Source: Marinomonas flavescens (GTDB taxonomy: Bacteria > Pseudomonadota > Gammaproteobacteria > Pseudomonadales > Marinomonadaceae). From it: 64,000 bases of DNA. Below the pieces are notes generated by a model. The model was not told the origin of the DNA. It saw nothing but the letters and a program-made list of their open reading frames with translations, and did not search any database. Within the stretch, counting starts at the first letter, position 1. Each line of letters opens with the position of its first letter. Position numbers and translations under genes: made by a program. The stretch is from NCBI RefSeq assembly GCF_004352835.1, contig NZ_SJSB01000001.1, forward strand, positions 124,001 through 188,000. Direction: 5' to 3'. Of the stretch, positions 57,060 to 64,000 are shown one piece after another.

Positions 57060-58343
57060 TTAGGATAAACGATCCCGTAGCGAGTAGTACAACATGCCAG
57101 CCACGAGCCCTGGCCAGCGTAATAGTGTTCCACCAGGGAAGTTTGCGGTAGGAACTTTAGAAAATATATCAAAGCGCTCGGCCGTTCCACCTACGGCTTC
57201 GGCCATTAATTTTCCAGCGATAGTAGCAAGGGCAACACCATGACCTGAATATCCTTGCGCCACGAAGACATTTTTTTCCTGATGAGCGAGGTAAGGCATA
57301 CGGTTTAGGGTAATCGCAAGTGTCCCCCCCCAGCTAAAGTCTATCTGGGTTTTTTTAAGTTCAGGGTATATGCCAACCATGTGTTTTTGTACAAATGCGC
57401 CAATATCTTTTGGAAAGCGTGAACTGTAATTCTCACCTCCGCCCCATAACATTCGTTTATCAGCAGATAAGCGAAAATAATTAATCACAAATTTAGAGTC
57501 AGCAACGGCTACATCGTGCGGATTGATTCGGCTATACACTTCTTCTGGTAAGGGTTCTGTCGCAATAATGAAATTGTTTATTGGCATTATTTTCTTAGCG
57601 GCATCAGAATTTAGGTTACCTAGATAACCGTTACACGCAAATAGTAAGTATTTGGCTTTTACTATTCCTTTAGCTGTTCGTACGCTGGGATTTTCACCTG
57701 TTTTATAGCTTAGAACATTGGTTCGTTCATAAATATTAGCGCCTTTGTTTTTAGCTGCTTTTGCTAAGCCTAATGCATAATTAAGTGGGTGGAGGTGCCC
57801 GCCATCTTGATAAAATTCACCACCATGAAAATGTGTTGTTCCAAGTTTTTCGGCTACTGTTTGAGCGTCATAAAAACTCACGTGATCATAGCCAAGTACG
57901 TTGTTTTTATATTCAACCGTCTCTTTAATACTATTGACATGAGAGGGTTTTGAGGCAACATGAAGAACACCAGGTTTCAAATCACATTCTATATTATGTT
58001 CTTTAATCAAAGACTTGACTAAGTCGACTGATTCAATCGATAGATTCCAAAGCATATCGGCAGCCTCTTTGCCGACTTTATTTTTCAGCTCGGAATGATC
58101 CATGTTAAGACCTTGGCAAATTTGTCCGCCATTTCGACCTGAAGCGCCAGATCCAATGATATGGGCTTCTAGAAGGGTAACGCTAAAGCCTTTTTCAGAC
58201 AGATGAAGAGCAGCGGATAAGCCTGTATAGCCTCCTCCAATGATGCAGACATCTGTTTCTTTATCACCTCCTAATGATGGAAAAGTAAGAGTTTGGTTTA
58301 CACTGCTTGTGTAATATGACGCTTCAAAGCCGTGATTTTTCAT
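57060..58343 (-). CDS. puuB: Gamma-glutamylputrescine oxidoreductase-like FAD protein
   Basis: The FAD motif CIIGGGYTGLSAALHL starts near residue 33 and is followed by GASGRNGGQICQGL, typical of PuuB. Length 427 residues. PuuB oxidises gamma-glutamylputrescine to the aldehyde; the synthetase gene puuA is divergent at 58660 and a PotF-like gene follows it, which supports the assignment. The gene contains a run of eight G on its coding strand (57324-57331) in SWGGT, an in-frame but slippage-prone site. No puuC or puuD lies beside it. Confidence 0.87.
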   Translation of the reverse strand: MKNHGFEASYYTSSVNQTLTFPSLGGDKETDVCIIGGGYTGLSAALHLSEKGFSVTLLEAHIIGSGASGRNGGQICQGLNMDHSELKNKVGKEAADMLWNLSIESVDLVKSLIKEHNIECDLKPGVLHVASKPSHVNSIKETVEYKNNVLGYDHVSFYDAQTVAEKLGTTHFHGGEFYQDGGHLHPLNYALGLAKAAKNKGANIYERTNVLSYKTGENPSVRTAKGIVKAKYLLFACNGYLGNLNSDAAKKIMPINNFIIATEPLPEEVYSRINPHDVAVADSKFVINYFRLSADKRMLWGGGENYSSRFPKDIGAFVQKHMVGIYPELKKTQIDFSWGGTLAITLNRMPYLAHQEKNVFVAQGYSGHGVALATIAGKLMAEAVGGTAERFDIFSKVPTANFPGGTLLRWPGLVAGMLYYSLRDRLS

Positions 58344-58659
58344 AGCATGTCCTTGATGGTTGTAAAATATTCTCTAAACAAAATATTTTCTGTAAATCTA
58401 ATAAAAACCGAATAATAATTCAATTTAAATTGCCATAATTATAACTATTTAAACTTTTTATTAATTATATGTTGATTTTTATGTGATCATTTAATAGGGT
58501 TTAAACCGAGTGATGATTCGGTTTTTTGTGTATTTATCAAACAGATCAATGAAGGGGGGGCTCCGGCGATCTTTCAGATATCTCTAATACTAGAATGAGA
58601 GGGTTGAGTAGGAATTTTTTATAAGTAATTTTACGATTTAATTTTATAAAAGGTGATGT
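58344..58659. other. 316-bp divergent puuB-puuA intergenic region
   Basis: The left part is very AT-rich with two AAATATT(T)TCT repeats. The right part holds the hairpin at 58504-58526 and a run of seven G (58554-58560), about 100 bp before puuA. Promoters of both genes must lie here; no gene was found. Confidence 0.5.
58504..58526 (+). terminator. Terminator-like hairpin in the puuA leader
   Basis: AACCGA (58504-58509) pairs with TCGGTT (58518-58523), followed by a run of T on the plus strand. Its position upstream of puuA, with no gene ending there, makes it a leader attenuator candidate or the end of an unannotated small RNA. Confidence 0.5.
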
Positions 58660-60000
58660 ATGGGTGTCCTAGAAGATTTTTTGAAAGCGAATTCGATTAT
58701 AGAAATTGAATCTATACTACCGGATATGACAGGTAATGCGCGTGGTAAGTTTTACCCTAAACGTAAGTTTTTGTCTGAACAAGAAGGGCGTTTACCTGAA
58801 ACAGTTCTTGTGCAAAGTGTCACAGGGGATTGGGCTCATAATCATTATGATATTGTTGATGCCCGCGACCGAGATATGATTCTTATTCCTGATACCAACA
58901 CCTTACGTATTGTTCCATGGACTGATGAGCCTACCGCTCAAGTAATTAATGACTGCTACGATACAGATGGTAATCCACATCCTTTGGCAAGTCGTACAAT
59001 TTTACGTCATGTATTGTCATTATTTGAGAAGGAAGGATTACGACCTGTTGTTGCGCCAGAAATGGAATTTTATTTAATCCAAAAGAATAATGATCCAGAT
59101 TACGAATTGAAGCCTGCAGCGGGTCGTTCTGGTCGACGTGAAACAGCGCGTCGTTCATATAGTATTGATGCCGCGAACGAATTTAATCCAGTGATTGATA
59201 CCTTATATGCCTATTGTGAAGCGCAAAATTTAGATGTGGATACTTTGATCCACGAATCTGGTGCGGCACAAATGGAAATAAACTTTCTACATGGCGATCC
59301 ACTGAATTTGGCCGATCAGGTATTTATTTTTAAACGAACTCTACGTGAAACTGCTATTAAGCATGATATTCACGCTACCTTTATGGCAAAGCCGATGCAG
59401 AACGAGCCTGGCAGTGCCATGCATATTCACCAAAGTATTATCGACGTTAAAACGGGTAAAAATATTTTTGATGATAATGGCAAATATAGTGAAGCCTTCT
59501 ATCACTATTTAGGTGGACTACAAAAATATACGCCAAGCGCGATTAGTTTTTTTGCACCAAATGTTAATTCTTATCGTCGCTTTGCTCCGGAAATGGCAGC
59601 TCCGGTTAATATGAAATGGGGCGTAGATGATCGTACTGCGGGTCTTCGTATACCAATTTCAGCACCGGAAGCTTTTCGTATTGAAAACCGTTTTCCAGGC
59701 TCTGATTGTAACCCTTACCTTGCCATTGCAACCAGTTTAGCGTGTGGTTACTTGGGCATCAAAGAGAAGCTGCGTCCTACTGAACCTTCAGGTGAGGAGG
59801 CGGCAATTGAGATAGAGGAGATTGAGTTGGCACGAACTTTGGAGGAAGCTCTACGTTTATTAGAAGGTTGCCCAGAAATTTGTGAAATTATGGGGCAAAA
59901 ATTTGTTGACGCTTACATCGGTGTGAAACGTACTGAGTTTGAAACCTTCAATAAAGTCATCAGTTCTTGGGAGCGTGAGCATTTGCTATTAAATGTATAA
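58660..60000 (+). CDS. puuA: Gamma-glutamylputrescine synthetase (glutamine-synthetase family)
   Basis: This 446-residue protein has the GS fold with the ATP/metal motif EMEFYLI, HESGAAQMEINFLHGDPL, HATFMAKPMQNEPGSAMHIHQS and the late FAPNVNSYRR and DDRTAGLRIP segments. It resembles PuuA rather than biosynthetic GlnA, lacking the GlnA adenylylation region. AAAGGTGATG gives the start. It joins glutamate to putrescine in the first step of the Puu route. Neighbours puuB and a PotF-like gene support this. Confidence 0.92.
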   Translation: MGVLEDFLKANSIIEIESILPDMTGNARGKFYPKRKFLSEQEGRLPETVLVQSVTGDWAHNHYDIVDARDRDMILIPDTNTLRIVPWTDEPTAQVINDCYDTDGNPHPLASRTILRHVLSLFEKEGLRPVVAPEMEFYLIQKNNDPDYELKPAAGRSGRRETARRSYSIDAANEFNPVIDTLYAYCEAQNLDVDTLIHESGAAQMEINFLHGDPLNLADQVFIFKRTLRETAIKHDIHATFMAKPMQNEPGSAMHIHQSIIDVKTGKNIFDDNGKYSEAFYHYLGGLQKYTPSAISFFAPNVNSYRRFAPEMAAPVNMKWGVDDRTAGLRIPISAPEAFRIENRFPGSDCNPYLAIATSLACGYLGIKEKLRPTEPSGEEAAIEIEEIELARTLEEALRLLEGCPEICEIMGQKFVDAYIGVKRTEFETFNKVISSWEREHLLLNV

Positions 60001-60104
60001 TGGCTGTACTAACGATGTACCATTTTAGGTATTAAAAGAAGTTACAGAAAAACCGAGAGATAAAATACGAATAAATCAATCACCACTACGTGAGGTACAC
60101 AGGT

Positions 60105-61229
60105 ATGAAAAACACTTTATCCCAGTCGTTTAAACGTATGATACCCCCAATTGCATTGATGGTCGCCGTTGCAACCCCAGTGTCGGCTTTTGCACAGGAA
60201 GAGCTTAGGTTTTATAATTGGTCTGATTATATAGGCGAGCATACGATTGAGAATTTCGAGAAGCAAACTGGTATCAATGTGGTGGCGGATGTGTTTGATA
60301 GCAACGAAATGCTTGAGGCCAAATTGTTAGCAGGTAGCTCAGGCTATGATGTAGTTGTTCCAACAGCGACCTTTATGGGGCGCCAAATACAAGCGGGCGT
60401 ATTTCAGAAGTTAGATAAATCAAAACTACCTAATTTGAAAAACATAGATCCTGAATTACTTGCTTACTTACAAAATGCCGATCCGGGGAATCAATATGGT
60501 GTGCCTTATCTATGGGGCACGACCGGTATTGGTTACAACAAGAAAAAAGTAGAAGAAGTTCTCGGAAAAGACGCGCCTGTAAACAGCTGGGATTTAGTCT
60601 TTAAACCTGAGAATATGAAGAAGCTGCAAAAATGTGGTGTGATGTTCTTAGATTCTCCGGATGAGCTTTACCCCCTTGCTTTGAACTATCTTGGAAAAAA
60701 TCCAAACAGTCGGAATCCTAAGGATTACGCATTGGATAGTGCAGGCGTGAAATTACTAGATTCTGTTCGTCCCTATGTAAGTCAATTTAATTCCTCTGCT
60801 TATATCAGCGCGTTAGCAAATGGTGATATTTGTGTCGCGATTGGTTGGTCTGGTGATGTTATCCAAGCACAGGATCGTGCAGAAGAAGCGGGTAATGGAG
60901 TAGATATTGGTTACAGTATTCCAAAAGAAGGCACACAAATCTGGTTTGATATGCTGGGTATTCCAAAAGATGCTAAGAATGTTGGTAACGCATTAAAATT
61001 TATCAATTACCTAATGGACCCTAAAGTTATTGCTGACGTAACGAATTATGTTGCGTATGCGAACCCAAATCTAAAAGCAACGGCACTACAGAATCAAGAC
61101 ATCTCAAACAATCCAAGTATTTATCCTTCTGCCGAAGTTAAGAAGCGTCTTTTTACTCAAGAATTACGAGGGCCTAAAATTGATCGCTTAATGACGCGTC
61201 TGTGGATGAACGTAAAAACAGGCAATTAA
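60105..61229 (+). CDS. potF: Polyamine ABC transporter binding protein (PotF-like)
   Basis: A signal peptide (MKNTLSQSFKRMIPPIALMV to about residue 31, FAQ) precedes the polyamine-binding domain ELRFYNWSDYIGEHTIENFEKQ, GSSGYDVVVPTATFMGRQIQAG and GVPYLWGTTGIGYNKKKVE. Length 374. The ATG at 60105 has GAGGT 8 bp upstream. It follows puuA by 104 bp. No ATPase or permease gene follows, so it must work with transport subunits encoded elsewhere. It could be SpuE/SpuD-like with a specific polyamine preference. Confidence 0.92.
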   Translation: MKNTLSQSFKRMIPPIALMVAVATPVSAFAQEELRFYNWSDYIGEHTIENFEKQTGINVVADVFDSNEMLEAKLLAGSSGYDVVVPTATFMGRQIQAGVFQKLDKSKLPNLKNIDPELLAYLQNADPGNQYGVPYLWGTTGIGYNKKKVEEVLGKDAPVNSWDLVFKPENMKKLQKCGVMFLDSPDELYPLALNYLGKNPNSRNPKDYALDSAGVKLLDSVRPYVSQFNSSAYISALANGDICVAIGWSGDVIQAQDRAEEAGNGVDIGYSIPKEGTQIWFDMLGIPKDAKNVGNALKFINYLMDPKVIADVTNYVAYANPNLKATALQNQDISNNPSIYPSAEVKKRLFTQELRGPKIDRLMTRLWMNVKTGN

Positions 61230-61595
61230 TAGTCAATTTAGAGATATGCGAAAGCTCAGCAATATTGTTGGGCTTTTTTGTATTTACAGTACAAAGTAGG
61301 CGATATAACACATACTAGATAGAGCAAAGAAACAGAATTATGATGCTTTACTATGGATAATGACTATTTTATTAGGGGTTACCTTATCAATATGGCAGAA
61401 TAGCGGCCTACGCTATGAGCCTTCTATTAAACAAGCGAATAGTGGGCGACATACTGCCAAGCAGCTTGGTATAAATCAGACCGTTGTAATCGAAAGCTAG
61501 CATCACTACCCCCTCATTGTTATAACGGCGATATTTTTATTTAAAGTACGTTTCTATTGAATGTGCCTGCGTTTTAATCGGAGTATTTGCCGCAC
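61230..61595. other. 366-bp gap between potF and trkH
   Basis: It starts with the terminator at 61252-61279. A 46-codon frame (MTILLGVTLS start at about 61360) has no ribosome site and is not called. The remainder holds the trkH promoter region. Confidence 0.5.
61252..61279 (+). terminator. Terminator after the potF-like gene
   Basis: AAGCTCAGCAA and TTGTTGGGCTT pair as RNA with two G-U pairs, and six T follow. Confidence 0.75.
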
Positions 61596-63050
61596 ATGAT
61601 TCGGCCTCTATTAGTCCTTAGATTACTGACAATGCCTTGTTTATGGATGGGATTGGTGCAGTTGGTGTTTGGTGAATTGTCTTTTATGTTATTTAAAGAC
61701 AATGTCGCGAGCAACTTCGCAACCCCAGCCTCGATCACATTGGGCGTTTCTCTTGTTATTCTTATTGGTTTTAAAAAATACCCTTTGCCTTCCGTTTCCT
61801 CTCGTGAAGCCATGCTGTTTGCCAGCTTAACGTGGCTGGCGGTGGGTGTGCTCGGTGCGATTCCAATCATTACGATTACACATATCTCTTTTACGGATGG
61901 TGTTTTTGAGTCCATCAGTGCCTTAACGACGACGGGAGCCACGGTATTATCCGGTCTTGATGCAATGCCGCACACTTTTCTAATGTATCGTCAGTTTTTA
62001 CAGTGGATGGGTGGCTTGGGTGTGGTGATTTTCGTTGTTGCTATTTTACCCATGTTAAACATTGGAGGAATGCGGCTTCTAAAAGCCGAAACCCCAGGGC
62101 CTATTAAAGATGAAAAGCTGTCCCCCCGAGTAGCAAGCACAACGCATTACTTATGGTTAGTATATCTCACCATTACTGCGCTTTGTGCCGTGTGTTATTA
62201 CCTCGCAGGAATGTCGGTTTTTGATGCCATTGGTCACAGTTTTTCGACGGTATCTACGGGAGGTTTCTCGACCCATGATGCCAGCATGGGCTATTTTCAC
62301 AGCACCTTATTACTTTGGATTTGTAATGTTTTTATGTTGCTGGGAGCGACCAACTTCGCGCTGCATTACCGTGTCTATTTAGCAAAAAATATAAAGTTGT
62401 ATTGGTGTGACGAAGAGATGCGAGGCTTTTTGTTAATCGTTTTTGTTATTGCGTCTCTACTGGCTTTTTACCTTTATCAACAAGGCTCAGTAAAAACGAT
62501 CGGTGGCGCTTTTACTGAATCCTTTTTCCATATTATCTCGTTCATTACCAGCACTGGATTTGCGGCAACAGACTTAAGTACTTGGCCAGCGGTAACAACT
62601 ATTATATTAATCTTTGTTGGTTATATTGGCGGCTGTGCAGGTTCGACGGCAGGTGGTAATAAAGTGATACGTAACATTATTTCACTGAAGTCTGTTAGCT
62701 TAGAAATAAAGCGTCTTGTTCACCCAAGCGGCGTGTTCGCGATGAAATTTCAAGGTCGCACTATCAATGCCGACGTACGTCAGTCTGTTATGGGGTTTAT
62801 GTGTCTTGCCGCCCTGACGACGATTGTTTTTACGATATTATTGATGGCAACGGGTCTGAGTTTCACAGCAGCACTGAGTGCGACAGCGGCTTGTTTGAAT
62901 GTATTGGGGCCAGGTTTTGCAGAATTAGGCAGTAGCTTTGCGCCACTTAGTGATACTGGTACTTGGTTAATGAGTTTCGCGATGATTTTAGGGCGTTTAG
63001 AGTATTTCACCGTATTAGTGCTATTTTTTCCAATACTGTGGCGTCATTAA
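61596..63050 (+). CDS. trkH: Trk-type potassium uptake protein TrkH
   Basis: This 484-residue polytopic protein has the four TrkH pore-loop regions: ISALTTTGATVLSG, FSTVSTGGFSTHD, HIISFITSTGFAATD and AACLNVLGPGFAE. TrkH is the membrane part of a low-affinity K+ importer that works with TrkA, which is not encoded here. Start is uncertain: the ATG at 61596 has CGGAG at 12 bp, an in-frame TTG at 61587 at 3 bp. Expressed alone between two terminators. Confidence 0.95.
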   Translation: MIRPLLVLRLLTMPCLWMGLVQLVFGELSFMLFKDNVASNFATPASITLGVSLVILIGFKKYPLPSVSSREAMLFASLTWLAVGVLGAIPIITITHISFTDGVFESISALTTTGATVLSGLDAMPHTFLMYRQFLQWMGGLGVVIFVVAILPMLNIGGMRLLKAETPGPIKDEKLSPRVASTTHYLWLVYLTITALCAVCYYLAGMSVFDAIGHSFSTVSTGGFSTHDASMGYFHSTLLLWICNVFMLLGATNFALHYRVYLAKNIKLYWCDEEMRGFLLIVFVIASLLAFYLYQQGSVKTIGGAFTESFFHIISFITSTGFAATDLSTWPAVTTIILIFVGYIGGCAGSTAGGNKVIRNIISLKSVSLEIKRLVHPSGVFAMKFQGRTINADVRQSVMGFMCLAALTTIVFTILLMATGLSFTAALSATAACLNVLGPGFAELGSSFAPLSDTGTWLMSFAMILGRLEYFTVLVLFFPILWRH

Positions 63051-63093
63051 ACCGTACTGGCTGATTATGTAAAGACCGATGGGCAATCATAAA

Positions 63094-63127
63094 AAAAGGG
63101 GAAGCGATCATGTCGACTTCCCCTTTT
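63094..63127. terminator. Bidirectional terminator between trkH and the YdeP-like gene
   Basis: AAAAGGGGAAG (63094-63104) pairs with CTTCCCCTTTT (63117-63127) between convergent genes. Confidence 0.9.
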
Positions 63128-63145
63128 ATGTTGAAATGCTACTGG

Positions 63146-64000
63146 TTAATTTGAGACAGCCGCTATGGTATTTGCTGGTTCTTGGTACGGTTCAAGCTCA
63201 ATCGCGATGCTTTTCGAAGTTGGTGTGTAGCTAAATTCACCATGACTGTTTAGTGGAACCAGAGGGTTCGTTTCAGGATAGTACGCAGCAATATTACCGG
63301 CTGGGATACTATAAGGGACGAGTTTAAATCCACTTACTTTGCGCTCTATACCATCATCCCAAAGAGACCTTAATGTAACACTGTCGCCTTCTTGATAGCC
63401 AAGGCGCTCGATGTCTGCTGGGTTGATAAACAACACATCCCGTTCACCTTTGATGCCTCTGTAACGGTCATTCATCCCATAGATGGTTGTGTTGTATTGG
63501 TCGTGCGAGCGCAGAGTCTGCAAGATCAATGTCGTATCGCTTGCTAAGTCCTGAGCTTTTTTCGGTAATACAGAGTCTGGCAACGCATGAGCATGAATAA
63601 TCGCTTTACCGGAAGGGGTCTTCCAGTTGAGCTCTCTTGCACTGTTGCCTAAATAGAATCCACCATCCTGTTCAATGCGCTGATTAAAGTCTTTAAAACC
63701 TGGAATCACGGCTTCAATATGTTTTCGAATCAGGCCGTAGTCATCAGCCAATTCTTGCCAGTTCAAAGGGAAATTACCCAGTACAGCTTGGGCCATACCT
63801 GCAATAATTGCTGGTTCTGAGCGTTGTTCAGAGCTTAATGGTTCAAGTACGCCACCAGATGCATGCACCATGCTAAACGAATCTTCTACGGTAACTCGTT
63901 GAATCCCCTTGGCTTGTTTATCGATGTCTGTACGGCCAAGACAAGGCAAGATTAAAGCATTTTTACCAATGGTTAGATGAGAGCGATTTAGCTTTGTACT
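63146..64000 (-). CDS. ydeP: YdeP-like molybdopterin oxidoreductase (partial, N-terminus off the right edge)
   Basis: 285 codons are present and the frame runs open to the window edge (NALILPCLGRTDID just inside it), so this is the C-terminal part of a protein of about 760 residues. The text matches the FdhF/YdeP family: EDSFSMVHASGGVLEPLSSEQRSEPAIIAGMA and QTLRSHDQYNTTIYGMNDRYRGIKGERDVLFINP in the C-terminal molydopterin-dinucleotide-binding domain. YdeP-type proteins are formate-dehydrogenase homologues of uncertain substrate, linked to acid response in E. coli. A separate start inside the window is not needed. Confidence 0.9.
   Translation of the reverse strand, partial: STKLNRSHLTIGKNALILPCLGRTDIDKQAKGIQRVTVEDSFSMVHASGGVLEPLSSEQRSEPAIIAGMAQAVLGNFPLNWQELADDYGLIRKHIEAVIPGFKDFNQRIEQDGGFYLGNSARELNWKTPSGKAIIHAHALPDSVLPKKAQDLASDTTLILQTLRSHDQYNTTIYGMNDRYRGIKGERDVLFINPADIERLGYQEGDSVTLRSLWDDGIERKVSGFKLVPYSIPAGNIAAYYPETNPLVPLNSHGEFSYTPTSKSIAIELEPYQEPANTIAAVSN

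Noticed and set aside
61360-61500. A 46-codon frame on the plus strand (MTILLGVTLS...) between potF and trkH
   Set aside because: It has no ribosome site, the upstream frame has no start codon, and nothing about the sequence is recognisable. It is left out as a chance frame.
1-64000. tRNA, rRNA, CRISPR, insertion sequences and prophage
   Set aside because: I looked for cloverleaf-like pieces, direct-repeat arrays, transposase motifs and terminal inverted repeats and found none that could be supported.

Overview
The window looks like a chromosomal segment of an AT-rich marine gammaproteobacterium, most like Marinomonas or a relative in Oceanospirillaceae. This rests on gene content and protein style only (TRAP transporters, a ketone-body island, an E. 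coli-like xylose operon, putrescine genes); no search could be run. I see no rRNA, tRNA, insertion sequence, integrase, CRISPR array or prophage. It is an accessory, nutrient-scavenging region of about 54 protein genes, of which at least nine are regulators, with a partial gene at each edge.

Layout. (1) 1-4989: an Fe3+/polyamine-type ABC importer (ATPase and binding protein), divergent from a metallo-beta-lactamase-fold hydrolase, a LacI regulator and an inositol-monophosphatase-family phosphatase, with a perfect LacI-like operator in the divergent promoter region. (2) 5110-7274: argC and a GhrA-like 2-hydroxyacid dehydrogenase. (3) 7482-11889: a DDAH/arginine-deiminase-fold hydrolase with a one-permease amino-acid-type ABC importer and a TetR regulator. 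(4) 12180-23158: 3-hydroxybutyrate and acetoacetate use (dehydrogenase, TRAP transporter, sigma-54 activator, LysR regulator, CoA transferase, thiolase, AtoE permease). (5) 23480-27587: a second TRAP transporter with a GlxA-type AraC regulator. (6) 28162-33206: LysR, DapA/NanA-family lyase, aldehyde dehydrogenase and FAD amine oxidoreductase, an uncharacterised catabolic set. (7) 33767-37575: an electrophile-detoxification regulon (YqhD, CurA-like reductase, TetR, glutathione transferase) tied together by three copies of one dyad. (8) 37815-46025: xylose uptake and catabolism, xylFGH-xylB-xylR with xylA convergent. (9) 46271-52254: glutathione-independent formaldehyde dehydrogenase, a small lipoprotein, a large CHASE/PAS hybrid histidine kinase and a 39-residue membrane protein. 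(10) 52383-57003: an EmrAB-type efflux pump with LysR and TetR regulators. (11) 57060-61229: gamma-glutamylputrescine pathway genes (puuB, puuA) and a PotF-like binding protein. (12) 61596-64000: TrkH and the C-terminal part of a YdeP-like molybdopterin oxidoreductase.

Recurrent design: in all four transport operons where the binding-protein gene comes first (ABC at 8446, TRAP at 16128, TRAP at 26453, xylF), a hairpin lies between the binding-protein gene and the membrane genes. This is expected to raise the amount of binding protein over permease. The most informative regulatory signals are the LacI palindrome (2196-2209), two abutting 18-bp dyads (7386-7421), three TCCGA-N4-TCGGA dyads (16312-16397), a 22-bp palindrome (29180-29201) and the ATAGAC-N5-GTCTAT regulon.
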